DNA of 64,000 nucleotides from Coturnix japonica. Its lineage: Eukaryota; Chordata; Aves; Galliformes; Phasianidae. The notes under the pieces were generated by a model that did no database searches, had not been told where the DNA came from, and saw nothing but the letters and a program-made list of their open reading frames with translations. Below, piece by piece: positions 1 to 13,528 of the stretch (its first letter is position 1; each line of letters starts with the position of its first letter). The DNA lies in contig NC_029521.1 in assembly GCF_001577835.2 (NCBI RefSeq), positions 17,824,470 through 17,888,469 on the forward strand, read 5' to 3'. The translations under genes and the position numbers were made by a program.

Positions 1-1468
1 TTCCTTCCACCACCTGCTCCATCAGATACTAAACTTGACAAAAAACATTTCACAAAGCAATAGCAATGACAGGAATATATTATGCAAAATCTTGACTTGG
101 TTATATTGAAAGTTCAGTATATCATTACTTCCAAAAGAAAACATACCTTAGGATGTGGTGAAGTGTAGAAAGATACTCTTACAGTCAGGGTGAATATTTT
201 AGATTCTACTTATTGTGGCAAATTATGTTATTATTCTAGGGAGTTATTCATCTGTAGTGTGTGACTTACTGCTTGGTCCTACTTAACTCAGACGTATCAC
301 AACTACTTTTCAGGTAATAAGATTCTTTTACATTACTTACGCCTTATAATATAAGGAGTAAGGAATGCAAAACTGAATCTCCACTCACTACACTGAAAAA
401 AATAAACAAACCAAAAAGGATATAAGAGAACAGGGAATTTATATTTTGCATTGATTCTGTCCACAACACAGCTGTTTTCCACATTTAACCCTCATATTCC
501 AAATTCTCCTACTACTTGATGAATCACTCTTAAAAGTTTAGGTCTATCTTGTACCCAATTCCTCTCTCCAGAAAGAGATAAGAAAGTGGAGAGTGTTCAT
601 ATTCAAGCACTGAAACACTGATAGGCTGTTAGGAAATCTGAGGAGGATGTCTACAGTAAGCTAATTTTGCTGCTTTTTTCCTCAGCTATTCTTGTGAGTT
701 TTAACTACTATTCTCATGACCACAAAGTGCTACCCAGTGCAATGCTCTGTATTGCCATTATAGGAAACAATTGAACTAAGTCATTCAAAGGTTAGGCTTG
801 AACCCTTGGAAGCCAAATCTCCCGGAAGCCTAACTTTCATCCTTAAAAAACATACTGCTCTCAAAAATTAAAATCATTCATCATAGGAAATTTTGGCTGT
901 TTGTTTTCCAGTGCTGAGGTAGTAGATGGCAGCATAAAAAGCAGACAGGTTAACACATAAGCCTCACACTTGTCTACCCTTTTCACCACCATAGTAATCG
1001 GAAGGACAACATAAAACTCATCTCCAGACTAATGAGGTATTTTTCAAAAGACATTCTACTTTACAAAAGGTGGTACAATGCTCCCCTACTTTCAGATGAG
1101 CATCCCAAATCCCATGTTGGAATCTTACCATCTGGTCAGATCAGTACATACTTATGATCTTGTTCTTTTTTACTTTCCTATGGGTCAAGTAAAATCAGTT
1201 TTCTCCCCTGGAGTTGAGCACACTACCACTCTTCCATAGTCCACTATATACTACATATATCATACACAACAGTTATCTGTTCATCTTTTTGGTAATTCAG
1301 TTAGTACCTGAATAATTCAGAACCTTGTGTTCTTCCCACTTGTTTTGCCAATATTTTTATATTGGCACTGTGGGTAAGGTACTGTGATCTTAAGGTGTTG
1401 CATACAATACAAACATAGTATTTGTCATTGCTTTTACCTGAATGCTACTTTTGAAGTGATGTATTTAC

Positions 1469-1550
1469 CTCCTCTGCTTCAGCTTGTTCTTCCAAGGCCT
1501 TCAGCATGGTGGAGACATTGTTTAACATGCCATTGACTCAATTTTCGTGC
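1469..1550 (-). other. exon-like segment of unknown identity
   Basis: On the minus strand a good acceptor (T-rich tract then ATTTCATCAG) and a donor (GAG followed by GTAAAT) bracket 82 bp. From an internal ATG the frame reads MLNNVSTMLKALEEQAEAEE up to the donor, which looks coding and helical. None of the three frames is open across the whole segment. It could be a noncoding RNA exon, a first coding exon starting at that ATG, a decayed exon, or chance. I do not recognise the peptide. Confidence 0.2.
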
Positions 1551-1636
1551 CTGATGAAATAAAAAACATGTGTGAATCCAAGACAGGTGCCAGTGACATT
1601 ATTCATTAAAACTTCTGGAAGATGCTGAAAGTGATT

Positions 1637-1662
1637 TAAAAAAAAAAAAAAAGAAAAAAAAG
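1637..1662. repeat. A-rich tract
   Basis: A run of A with single interruptions. No retroelement body is visible beside it. Confidence 0.8.
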
Positions 1663-3082
1663 CAGGGGAACCAACCTAGGCTATATTGTATGAAAATCCA
1701 GAACGGAACATAAATGGAGCTCTGGACTAAGGCAGCCACTATGAAAGAGCTGTTGGCAAAGTTTTGCTCTCAACAGCATTTTGGGAAGTGGCTTGGCCTT
1801 TATCACCAGTGCAACAGGAAATTCTTTTTAAGGCCATAACATTCTAATAACAACCATGAGCAGAGAAGGCATAATAGTAAAAGGAATCTGAACAGTAATA
1901 TTTAAGACTTTGTTTTATTCCCATTACTGTGCTGTACGCCAATTACACTAATGCCCACCACCACTACATGTTTCCACAGCTCTTGTGCTTTTAAAGGGGA
2001 TAAAGGCTTTCTGAACAGGGAGAGAGGTGAAGAGATGTCATGAAAAAGACAAGTAAGGAATCAGCAATCCCAGGAAGTGAACTCAAATCCCAGCTGAACA
2101 GTCTGAGATCTACTCAGGTGGCAAATGCTTTCCCTGTGGCAAGGAATGGTAGAAAAGGCACACTTAATTGTCAGTAGCTACTGCTGCACTTCATGTCAAA
2201 GTGGTGCTATAATTGGCATCCAGCAGCCTCTGCATAAGGCCACATGGTTGGAAGAAATTGCTAAATTATTTAACTTGTAAACCCAGTTTGAAATGCTAAC
2301 TGCAGAATATTTGTCTGAGTGATAAACTCTTTAAGGAGAAACCTTTGATCTCCAGTCAAGTAAAGACCCTTAAAAGTCCTGAAGTCTGGGATAGCCAGCC
2401 CTAAAGACCTTTGTTTGCAGCCATCGCTGAAAGGGGGGGAGGGAGAAAGCATTTTGCACAGTGATTGCCCAGAAGTTTGGCTTTGCTTGTAAAGCTGGAG
2501 GGTGAAAGGCTGTGTAGCTCCCTTCCCTTCCCCCAGCAAAATAGGGTTATCCAGCTTTATGGTACAAGACAATTCTTAACTACTGGTTTGGGCTTACCAA
2601 AGAAGATTTCAATCTGTAAAAAAAAAAATAAAATAAATTAAAAATAAAATATTTACAGACAGTTAATTTTCTTGTTCATGAAAAAACACTTCTTATATCA
2701 AATTAAAAATGGGTTGTCATATCCCTTTAGTGCAGCACACTGCATTATCTTTTCAGTTCCTTGCAGTGAAACGGAAAATAGCATGCCAGTTCCAGTAGAA
2801 ACATTTATTTACTTTATCAGCTAGTTTGAATCAGCAAGACCAAAGCCTGCACGTGTGCTGTCATTGTTCACTATCACTTGAACTAAAAGCAGCAATGCTG
2901 TGCTGCCAGCAGAGCCATATAAGCAGAGGACAGTTGAACCACAGGTGACCTCTCTCCTGCCACCACACAAGCAGAATCCAGAGAGACAGTAGGGCTAGTA
3001 ATATTTTCTGCCTCCTGAAATTATCCATGAATAATATCCTTAATTTCCAAAATATTCTGTGACAGAAAGAAGCCGAATTTAA

Positions 3083-3127
3083 TAAAATAAAAACAACAAC
3101 AACAACAACAAAAAAAAACCAAAAAAA
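3083..3127. repeat. (CAA)n microsatellite with A-rich flank
   Basis: Six to seven CAA units followed by A runs. Confidence 0.85.
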
Positions 3128-4393
3128 CTCTATCAGAAATTGTGCAGTCCCAAATTTCACTCCTTCTTTCTGTGTCCTTTCACCACTATCACCCCGGACA
3201 AAAGTTCACAGCTGACTAGCAATGTCTGTAAATTGCAGATCTTTAACTGCTAGTTTTAGCCTCTGTTGAGCTCCCAAATGGGATGGTGTTGCTTGATGGG
3301 GTCATCTATTTACTTAAAACAGGACTGGGATCAAAAGTTCATTTTCATTGACCATTAAAGGGCAATGATATATTAACAACTTCAGCCACTGCTGGGATGG
3401 ATGTGACTTGTAGGTGACTGACACCATATGCCAGCCACCCTATTTCTTACAAGATTTATTTCAAGCCCCTTCCCTACACCTCTCAGGGAATATGGAAACA
3501 GCCATCTTCCATATCAATCTAGAAGGTGTACCTGTAGGCAATCTTAGACACATTATCTTCCCCTTAAAGGTCACTGGTGATTTATTACAGCATATTTACT
3601 TCCCACCAGACACTTGGATTTGCTTCAGTGAATCAGTAACACTCAATTTCTGACTAACAAAGTCTTACTCATGTTCCAAATTGCTGGCCACAAAAACGAA
3701 ACAAAACACTGTTAGCCTCGCAGGTAGGCTTACTGCTTATGAAGAATTAAATTCTAAAGCCAGCATTCATGAGATAGATGGAGCAGGAATGAGGGGGGAA
3801 ATGGGGGGGGGGAAATGGGAAAGGATGAAAATGCAAGCTATTTCCAAGTCTTCAGACAGCAGAACTGAGAATATGAGCAACAGCAATTCATATTTCTACC
3901 AAAAGACAGCCCCCTGGAAAACGGAAACATGATCTTTGGTGTAAAAGCCCGAGTTAAGTTATGATTTAGTCTTTCAAATTACTTGACTGCATTCAATACA
4001 GAGTTAAAGCAAATTTCTACAGAAGCACAAAGACTTAATCAAATAAGCACACTTGGAGTACACAGCTAACACACATCTGCTGAAAGCTCAGTGTCTACCT
4101 TTGAAAAATGAAATGTGATGTATTTTTTTCCATGGCATATTTAAACGCTCGAGAAAGTGAGGGCCCAAGTCCTCTTCACACAGCCAACAAGTGCCCAGCT
4201 CTCTCCAAGAAGACATGCTTGAGCCCTGCCTGCTCTGTCCTTCCAGGCAGTGCAGCTCCAGCCCTCTACAAAGCCAGCCCCTTTAGTCACTGATGGCACA
4301 CTATAAGGTGGGGTGTGTTGTGACTATCCCATCCAATCCACCAAGAAATGCCAAGGATTTGTATATAGACCGGCACCAGATCCCTCCTCAGCT

Positions 4394-4440
4394 GGGGGGT
4401 GGGGGGGAAACAAACAAACAAACAAAAACCCCGAAAAAAC
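4394..4440. repeat. G-run followed by (AAAC)n
   Basis: Two G runs of six and seven, then about four AAAC units. It lies at the edge of a GC-richer patch (about 4.1-5.4 kb) in which I could recognise no gene or repeat family. Confidence 0.8.
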
Positions 4441-5572
4441 TATCAGAAATCTGGGAGGGGAGAAGTGCCCTGGGCAGCACCAGCACGACTTAAGGGACTC
4501 CTGCCACGGTCTGTAGATCACACAAGTGTATGGTGGCACCCATTAACGGCTTTCAGCGTAACAATGGCTCTTTCTCATCTCTGCCCATCCTCCCCGTCCC
4601 AGTTAAATGAGCTGTTTCCCAGACAAATAAAGGCTGGAGAGACTGCCCTCAGCAGGGGTAGAACGCTGGGGATTCGGATGGGAGCCTCCAGGCAGTGCTG
4701 GGAGCCACGGCCACCCATGGGCGACCAGGGGACAAGAAAGCCTGCTACAGGGAATAAGAGATACAGGGAGCATGAGACAGTGTGAAACCACATTCACACT
4801 GCCCAGGGGTCTGTGGGAGCAGGGGAAAACCACTGGCAGCACAGTGTTGAGACACCCCCGGGCACAAGAGGACAGCAAAGGAGGGTCAGAAGCTGACACA
4901 AGGTGCACCTTCACACCACCCCAGATCCACTTCAGGAGCCACAAAGTCTGCAAGTGCCAGATTTCTGCTGTCCTCACTTGCTGTTTCCTCAGTCTAGCTG
5001 TCAAAAGGCACTGAGCAGGCAAGAGGGCAGCCACACAGCCAGACAGCCTGTGCTGGTGGCCTGACCCCACTCCTGCACATTCCTTGCTCTGGCTGCAAAG
5101 GCAGCACATCTGAGCTGGAAGCTGCTTCTGAAATCTTGATGCCTTCACCAACCTTTGAAGAAAACAATAGTCCTTCTCAGCCAGAGGGCTCACCGGGATC
5201 ATGGCACTGTTTCCTCACCTCAGAGCAGAGCTGTAGGACACATGGTGGCACAGTCTGACTTGTTCAGGATAGTGGGGCAAACTGCCCAGCTCTGTGGAAA
5301 TGAGATGCAACCAGACATCCTGCCCAGAACCACAGTACCAATCCTTTCCTTCCTTTCCTAAGCTCACCACTGCCCCAGTGCAGAGCCCAGCTTCACAATG
5401 GGATCTTTTGGAGTGAAAGACAGCATCACACTAAAAGCGTGGCCTCATACACCATGGTGATAAAAATTCTGTTTTAATGGGAATAGCTCATATATTGGAA
5501 CTAGGAAATAGATGTACTGATATATTGTTGCAACCTACTGAGGACAGAGAGCATTGGGAAAAAATATCTTTT

Positions 5573-5616
5573 AACCTGTATACCTGTATATAACCTGTAT
5601 ACCTGTATATATAACC
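5573..5616. repeat. short minisatellite, about 20-bp unit
   Basis: The unit AACCTGTATACCTGTATAT occurs twice in tandem and each unit is itself a near-duplicate of ACCTGTAT, giving a nested repeat. Confidence 0.8.
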
Positions 5617-6243
5617 TTAACTTATATCTGTAGACCTTCTCAGATGTAATTCTCTGCTGAAAGGATGAAGCTGATCAGTGCAGCAATGAGAACATTACTG
5701 GCAGGCACTGAATCAGCCTTGCTCAGCTGGTGCAGCTGCCTGTTACCTCACCATTACATATACACTGATGCTGCTGTGCATTGAGATGAGACCAGCTTGC
5801 TCATAGACTTAGCTCTGCTGGCAGGTTGTGGTAACACAGAAGCCAGCTGGAACTGGAATATGCTCAAGATAACCCATGCAGGAGAGTTTGCAGCACAGTT
5901 TCACCATTTCTCTTTAAAGTACACTCTCTTCTGTGTGTCCCTTCCCCATGACTATTGCCTTCGTAATGAATTTTAATGAGAGATAAACAGGTGCAGCTCA
6001 TGGTATTTATTTATTTAGAAGCAAATGCAACATTCTAGGGGAACCAGATAGATGCTTTAGAGTTATTGTAGGTCAGCTGCTTCCAGAATAAGTACATATA
6101 CATTTATGCAGTCAATTAAAGGAAGGACTTGCCTTGAATACACAACTGCATTTTCTCTTTTAGATATTCCGGACACCTTTAGTCTTGTGCTGAAGTTAAC
6201 ATTACTTCCTTATATAATTCATACAGTAGACACAGGCAGAGGG

Positions 6244-6265
6244 AAAAAAAAAAAAAAAAAAAAAA
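6244..6265. repeat. poly(A) tract
   Basis: About 22 uninterrupted A residues with no flanking element recognised. Confidence 0.8.
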
Positions 6266-9200
6266 GTTAATTTCTTAACTGTAGCTCTCTTCTTTTTATG
6301 TTTGCAATTTCAATTAACTGTTCTAAATAACTGACAACATGGAATATAAAACATTCCTGCAACAATGTAGGTCTAACAGCAATTACGTTGATTTACTCTG
6401 GACCATGTTAAGTTCAGGGAGTAAGATAAAGAGACAAGAGTTTAAAACTTCTTTCACACTGATGTAATAAATTCAGTACATTGCTTTAAAGTTAGGGCAA
6501 AATAGCTGGTAACTGAGAGTCAAAAAAAACCCTTGTTTTGTTTTCCACTGTGATGGAAAACAATAGATTATGGGAAAGTTCTTCAGAAGGTGATCAGAGG
6601 AAAAGTTCACCAGCATCTATCATGGGCTGTGTCTCTCTGGCCTGCTGGGATAGGAGGGAGGGACATAAAGGTGTCAGCAGTTGAGCTGATACGGTAAATC
6701 ACACTAGTGCTAGTAAAGTGCAATGGCAGTCTAGTGTAAATGCCTTCAGACTTCTATTTCTTTTTCTGAGGTTGTGCCCAGGACACGTCCCCTCTTTTTG
6801 ACCTTATCTCTGGGGCAGTGGGTTGTGCAGTAGTTTCTTCTCTTTAGTTTATGAGGACTAATCCATTTGCAGGTTAATAAAAGGTGAAAAGAACAATCAC
6901 CGTGGAGCCACCAAAATAAACACACAGTACCTCTGACTGAGTAAGGATTCTCATTTTTCCTCATCCAGCATGCTCTGTCCATGTCCTCTCTCTCCCCTTC
7001 TGAATGCTCTGATGTTAAGTGCATAGAAAACCTGTTTAAAAATAAAAATTGGCACTAAGAAAAAGAGGAGAATGATGATTCCATAAAATGTGGATAGTTC
7101 CACTTGTGGGCACATAACTTGCCTCTGTGAAATGTACTTCTATCTGTACAGTCCTGTGGCTGGAATTTGTAATCATTTCTTGGGATACTGACTTATTAGT
7201 GCTCTTAAGTGAACAGGCCTCTCCCAGTCTCAGCTATAGGAAAGATTCCCTCAGGAATGACACAAACCTGAACCATTCCATTTCATAAATGAGCAAAAAG
7301 GTCACAACTTGATGTTGCAATCTGTTGATTAGCTTAATGAACATTTTAACTGTGAGAAATATAATGCATGCAGCTGCTTACTACAGCGCTGTACGTAGCA
7401 TCAGAACCACAAATAATGCATATTTACTGTAACAACAACCAAGAGTGCAAGAAATCAGGCCAAGAAGGATGACACCAGAGAAGAAATCACCTGCGCACCT
7501 GTAGCCAGGGCTATGGAGTGGGGCTGCACACTGAGGCCACTTGCATCCCTGTGTGCAGGGTGCCTTTTCCTTTGTTCTCACCCTGTCTCCTTCCATTCCT
7601 TGGAAGATCAGACTAATTCACAAACAGGAGGCTATTGCCAGGGTCTGAGACTGGTTTCCAATTACTCTGCAGTCCCTAAGCTGAGGGAAGCATGGTTGTT
7701 TACAAGTAGGTGGATGAAGCAGGATTGTAAGCATGAGGAAACAAAATGACTCCATTCGGTGGGCTGGCTCTGTTATAGTGTCCCCATTCCCTTCTTCCTC
7801 TCCCCTGTGATACAGACAGGTTTTTAATACAGAGAGGCCTTGGTATGAGATAAAGGCTATTAGGGCAAAGCATTCCACAGCCTTTTGCTTCTTTCAGTCA
7901 ATTAAGTCGGTCAGCCAAGATCTACCACAATCTCTCTGCAAATTCAAATCTGATCCTGAAAAGATGCCTTTCCTGCTGACATTTTACTGTAAAAGTAGCA
8001 TATTTCTGAGGTCCAGACACATTAACCTAATGCTGACCTTATACATCAAATTAAAAAGCAGAAAATAAAGCCACATTTGTGCTTTTCCCTCAAAATAATG
8101 TTTCCAGGAGAAAGCTATTTTATTTAAAGCAGCATTAACAAAGAGCACAACCTTGTTACAAGTATCACATCCCCATGCATCTTCCTGAACTGTCTCAGCT
8201 CTAGACCGTGGGCAGAACCCAACCTCTGCAAACAGGACCTGCCCTGCCTCCTGCCCCAATGAATGCAATGTGACTACCTTTTGGTTACTTTTATCTCTTC
8301 AGAGATCTTGTGAGGGGCCCTCAGCTCTGGAATTTATTCCCCACATTGCTCAAAAACAGCCTCTCATAATCTTTGACCTTCTGTGTAAGCTGTGAGGCCC
8401 AAATCCAAGGACTTGTTTTGGGAGAGGCATACGAAAAGTTGGCATTTGTGGGCATGGTAGGAAAGCATGTTGTCAACAGCTGATTTAGCCCTTGGTTTAT
8501 AATTTCCTCACGTTGTGGCAGTTCTGCAGTATGGCAGTGTAAACTTAACCTGTAGAGTCTTAAGCTTTCTTAAATGGTCATAAATTGAAAAACAAAAATG
8601 CATTGAAACCAACCCGTGTGTGAATGATTGTGTGTTTGTGAACAAAGTGACCTTGCAAACAAGTACATCATAAGTCACTTTTGCTAAATGGATCCTTCTA
8701 GCCTTGCAAATCATGCAAGTTGCACATGTATTCTTGGGGTATCATCAACACACAGAAGCTAAACCGAGTTGCTGGGACTGCTGATAAAGGAGTGAATAGG
8801 GCTCTAATTAGCTGAAAATATTTAAAATACAGCCTTGGCTATGACACAGCTGAAAGGCTGGCAGCAAAAATCTATTAAAACAGCACTACTATGCCATACT
8901 ACTAAAGTTGTCATCTATCACCTTTTAAATATTTTAATCTGAGATTCATTAAAAGCTGTCTCTGCTGCTCTTACTCTTTGGGTATAAACAGATTTGTTAA
9001 TATTTTATTTCTAACCCACCCACGAAGTTACATTCATTTACATAACTTAATGAAAGCTGCATTATTCATTGAACTTCTCATATAACATTTTTCATAAGAC
9101 ATTATTAAACAAGTGAAGCAAGCTGGTGTAGTAATGAGCCTTCTCTAAACTTGCTGCCAGTTATGTTTCCTTTCTCCTAATCTATCACTCTAATGGTTGC

Positions 9201-9776
9201 AACTAATAAACTTTTCGAATCTTTGCTGCTAATCTGTATATGTTTTGCATTGCATGCTGGATGTATAACTTGACAGAGAATTTACAATACAAACCACCTG
9301 GCAAACAAAACTATCTGCATTAACAACGGCTGTCCAAACCTAGCCACTCTTTTTTGTTATAATAGAAAAGACAACTACATGTGACTTAGTACCTTTAAGC
9401 CATAAATAAAGTAACCCATTTGGGTCTGGAGCATACCCTACAGTATGTCCCAAACACAAGATTTGTGACTTTTATGTTGCAGAAGCGTTACCAAAAATCA
9501 ATAGAAGCATTACCAAGAATCAATAGATTGAACTTTAACTTATGTGAATGTACAGCAGAGACATACTCTTGCATAGAAGAGGCTGTTCCAACAAAGACCT
9601 TTGTAACAATTACAAGGCAAAAACTTCAGGAATAGGTGGTTTGCATTTAAGCTGCTTAATCTGGGACCAAGTCAGAAGTAGCTGGATTTTCAAGGATCCT
9701 CAGCAGTGCAGCTCTCTGAGATACACAGCGTTATTTAAGTATTTATAATTCGTAAAATCAACTCTAATTTAAGAAA

Positions 9777-9815
9777 AGTAAAAATAATAATAATAATAAT
9801 AAAAATAAAAAAAAA
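9777..9815. repeat. (AAT)n microsatellite
   Basis: About six AAT units followed by A-rich sequence. Confidence 0.85.
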
Positions 9816-10220
9816 GGTGTGGAGTTTGGGGTCCACTTTCATACACAGTAATTTTTAACTTAACTGGGCCATACTCTTTCATCAGCACCCTCACTGAGAA
9901 CTAATGCCAATGCATAGAATTAACACAGCACAGCAGCATTCTGTTTTCTAAGCTAACTAGACACAGATATATAAAACCAGTTTAATAAACTACCTGTATC
10001 CCTTAGGTAGTCAAGTGCTTCTTGAAAGCCAGGGTTGGAATATTTTACATATTATGAAGTACTTTTCTTGGTACCCTTCCAAAGATCATTCTAAATCACC
10101 GACCAGATGAAAACAAGAAAACACACAAATAATTAAATGAGGAAGAAAGAAAGAGAGAAAGGCAACTTGTCTGTCAGTCTCATTTTGCAAGATCCAGGAA
10201 AAGAGTCCTGTAGAAAAGGC

Positions 10221-10265
10221 AAAACAAGCAAAAACAAAAACAAACAAACAAACAAGCAAACAAAA
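10221..10265. repeat. (AAAC)n / (AAAAC)n microsatellite
   Basis: Imperfect AAAC, AAAAC and AAGC units over about 45 bp. Confidence 0.8.
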
Positions 10266-12751
10266 CATTAGAAAAGTGCAAAATCTTAAAACTCATACTG
10301 CTCTTCAATGGGTGTTTTAACGAACCAGAACAGAAAAAAATCCTTCCTTGCCTTGACTGCTGAAAGTAACATGACTGTTATTAAATCCCACTAGGACAAA
10401 ATGAAATAAATTTGATTAAACAATTCAAAAATTGAGCAAAATTATTTTCCTTCCACTGAATCCACAGTGTTTGTTTGCAACTTTTTTCCTTGCTCATATA
10501 ACCATTTTCAAGTCAGCATTACCTGTCCTGGCCTGATCTGGAAATACTAATGCCTTTCAACCAGGGACCGACTGATTTACCCAGTAGCATTCCTCAATGT
10601 CAGCTCACACCAAAGTCATTCTTTGATGTCATTTTATCCAAGGATGACTATAACTGCATGCTATTAACAAGAACCATGCACCAAGCACTGCACAGAGGCT
10701 TCAGAAACTCGAAGTGCTTGGCTGCTGCAGCCTTAGCCCATAGCTGCCCAGCACTGCTGGGTGGGCAGAACCATGTAACCATGGCAGAGCTCACCTGGGG
10801 CTGGGCTGGGCTGTGCACCCACCCTGCCACATACAGCTGCTCAGGGAGATTAGCAGGGCTGTAAAACCTGCTCAAGAAGTAGGGCAAATATTTTAGCAAT
10901 TAACCCACACCAAGCTCTGTATTACTGCAGCTACACTGCTACCAGCTTTGGGAGTTGCTTGTTGAAAACCAGCTCCTGGATGCCTAAATTACACAGCAGT
11001 GACAGACCATTGAACTCCAGGGATGAATTATATGGGGGCAGTGCCTAACATGGGTTACGTTGTCATGATTTACAACAGCTGAGGATGTGCCCACAGATGT
11101 TCAGACATAGTCAAATTAAGTGTATGATCCCTTTCCTCTCCAAATATAAAATCCTTTTGAATCTGAATGAAAAATATAAAAGGAGACAGAGAAATGTATG
11201 GAAGATCATAGGCTTACACCGTTAAATAGGTGTGTATTCTCCACACATCACTGATTCTCACTCTTTATAAAAATAGAATGTAAACTAAAATAATGAAGGA
11301 TCATTAAAGAATTTCCCAAATACGAAGAACTTTAGTTAAGAATTATAAAGCATTTCTAGGATATTAGCTCCTATTAGGATCTGTAGAATGTTGTCATGTT
11401 AACAAAGACAGTGTTAAAGAACACCAAAACAAGAGATGTGCTGCGCTCTAGACTTCCGGAATGCCTCTAAATTGGGATCAGGGTTTGCAACTTTCTACAA
11501 CTACATTGGTGATAAATGGGTCTTAAACTGAGATCATTGATCAAATGCCTGAAGAACACAATTGTACAGGACATAGGCACAGTGAAAATTATTTAAGATT
11601 CTGAATACTGCCAAGAAGACCTAGGCACAATCTAAAATGAATATCTCTTTCATTTTAAGACTGCAGCAGCTGTGCTCATTTTTAAATGGAAGTCATAAAT
11701 AAAGTCTTATATGAGAAGTTTGAAGCTTTGATATTTTAAAAACATAGAAACATCCCCTAAAATAAACCCAAACCTCATAGGTGCTATCAGACAGCTGCAG
11801 TGATTTTGATCAGCTTAACACCATCCATAATTTTGACCTTGGAAGACCATAATGAAAAAGTGAGCTCCAGAAGCAAAAGAAAAGAAATTATATGTTTCTA
11901 GAAGTGATCACGACACCAAATTACATGAGTTTACTTTGTAGATGTTTATAGAGCTACCCGATGTTGTTTGACTTTTGAAGGAAGACTAATAGATGTAGTA
12001 ATGGGGTGGAGGGGGGGATGGCAGAAAAAACCTTATGGTTAAGGCAAAACAGGGGTCATGCCCAGGGCATTTTATCTGCCCTGCTTACACAGCCCTAGGG
12101 AATTGCATCTCAACAGTTGATTCCCTGTTAATCAATTCACATTAGTGCCTGCCTTTTAGTTTTCACTTTGCTGAATTCCAGGAAAGTAGTTCTTAAACCA
12201 AATGCACACTCTATCTCTGACCTATGCAGAACTGTTGCATTTCAACAAGAAATAACAGCAGATTTTATTTGGTCTAACAGCTGATAAGAGACACCTTTGT
12301 AAGTAAAGGCTCATGGACTGCAGACTCAACACAGAACAAGAGCCAGTGCTGTCAGCAGCAGGTCAGCAGTAACACAGGAGGAGAGAACCTTCGTGGAGTG
12401 TTTTTTTTCTCTTTACCTGTTTTCTCCAGTTCCAGATAAAGACTTGTGTTACGTGCTATTCTTCTGCTTCCCTTTACTTCCTCATTTTCTATGTCTCAGC
12501 ACTATGTGCTCAATAAAGAGACCTGTAGCACTCACTGTCATACCATGGTGCCAAAACAGTTTACTGCACACAGCTGAGAAGCACATAGGGGGCAGGAGGG
12601 TAGGGAAGAGGTGTGAGCATAAAAACAGTAAACTGGATATCCATAAAAGCAAATCTGATTGGTATTCAACCCCTTTAGACTCATAATATCTGGTTAAGCT
12701 ACCCTCTAGTATGCAGGCAGATCTTCATGCAGAGGATCTTCAAAAATAAAC

Positions 12752-12757
12752 TTTATT
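12752..12757 (-). terminator. CYP26A1: likely CYP26A1 polyadenylation signal
   Basis: On the minus strand this reads AATAAA. It is the first canonical hexamer after the CYP26A1 stop and implies a 3' UTR of about 450 nt. The cleavage site would fall near 12730-12740. Confidence 0.55.
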
Positions 12758-13186
12758 ATCAAACTTAAAATTCACACATTAAACATGAAGTCTAGACACA
12801 AATAATACTGAAAAGCTCAAACCATAATGATTTAGATAATTTGGATGATAGCTAGTTGCCATTGTTTCAAATGCCTTTAGAGAATATTTTTGAATGCATA
12901 CACCATGGTGAAATGTCTTGTCAAACACGTATCTGGCCAGCTTGAAGTAAGATTTTTAAATAGGGGAAAACTTATTTCTATAGAAATAAAATTATCTAAT
13001 TATGAATCAGCGACCCATAATTGTAGTGCTTGAGGAAAAACATCACAGCCTTTTGAAATACTTAGACATAAATAACTACTGTACATTTACAAGTTTAAAT
13101 ATTTAAAGGCTGTTGTTACTATAAAAAGTTACTATGTACATATGAGATGTTATACAGAAATCCAGCCGGAGGTGAGCGTTGAGCAC

Positions 13187-13528
13187 TCAGATTTGGCCGC
13201 TGAAACCTATGAATTTGGCAGGCAGATTGTCCACAGGGTACACTATGGGGCCCGTTTTCATTGTAGGAGGTCCATTTAGCAGCTGCCAGTCACAGCTCCG
13301 TGCCAGCTCCACCGTAAATATTTTTAGAAGGACTTTTGCAAACTCTTTGCCTACGCAGCTCCTCAAGCCCCCACCGAAAGGGATGAAGCTGAACCTAGAG
13401 GAGTCCTCTGGAGATGGAGACATGAAGCGGTCGGGATTAAACTCGTCCTTGTCGGTAAAGAGATCGGCCACATCGTGGGTATCACAGATACTGTAAATAA
13501 CATTCCAGCCTTTGGGGATCTGGTAACC
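13187..13528 (-). CDS. CYP26A1: CYP26A1 coding exon 7 with stop
   Basis: 342 bp, 113 codons plus TGA. It contains GYQIPKGW, the PDRF motif and the haem-binding loop with the axial cysteine. It ends FIGFSGQI. Confidence 0.98.
   Translation of the reverse strand, partial: GYQIPKGWNVIYSICDTHDVADLFTDKDEFNPDRFMSPSPEDSSRFSFIPFGGGLRSCVGKEFAKVLLKIFTVELARSCDWQLLNGPPTMKTGPIVYPVDNLPAKFIGFSGQI

Larger units (their letters stand above)
1..12720. other. intergenic DNA downstream of CYP26A1, no gene supported
   Basis: AT-rich sequence with frequent stops in all frames. The longest open frame (4603-5202, minus, 199 codons) has no recognisable domain and lies in a locally GC-richer patch, so I treat it as chance. 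I see only simple repeats (listed separately) and an exon-like fragment at 1469-1550. In other vertebrates the next gene past CYP26A1 is MYOF in the opposite orientation. I looked for its last exons on the plus strand at the left edge and did not find them, so the stretch is probably part of the gene-poor gap between the two. Confidence 0.7.

Noticed and set aside
4603-5202. 199-codon minus-strand open frame
   Set aside because: No domain, no signal of splicing or promoter, overlaps open frames on other strands and sits in a GC-richer patch. Probably chance.
7290-8660. Scattered AGGTCA half-sites in the left flank
   Set aside because: Single half-sites are expected by chance at this density and none is paired at DR1, DR2 or DR5 spacing.
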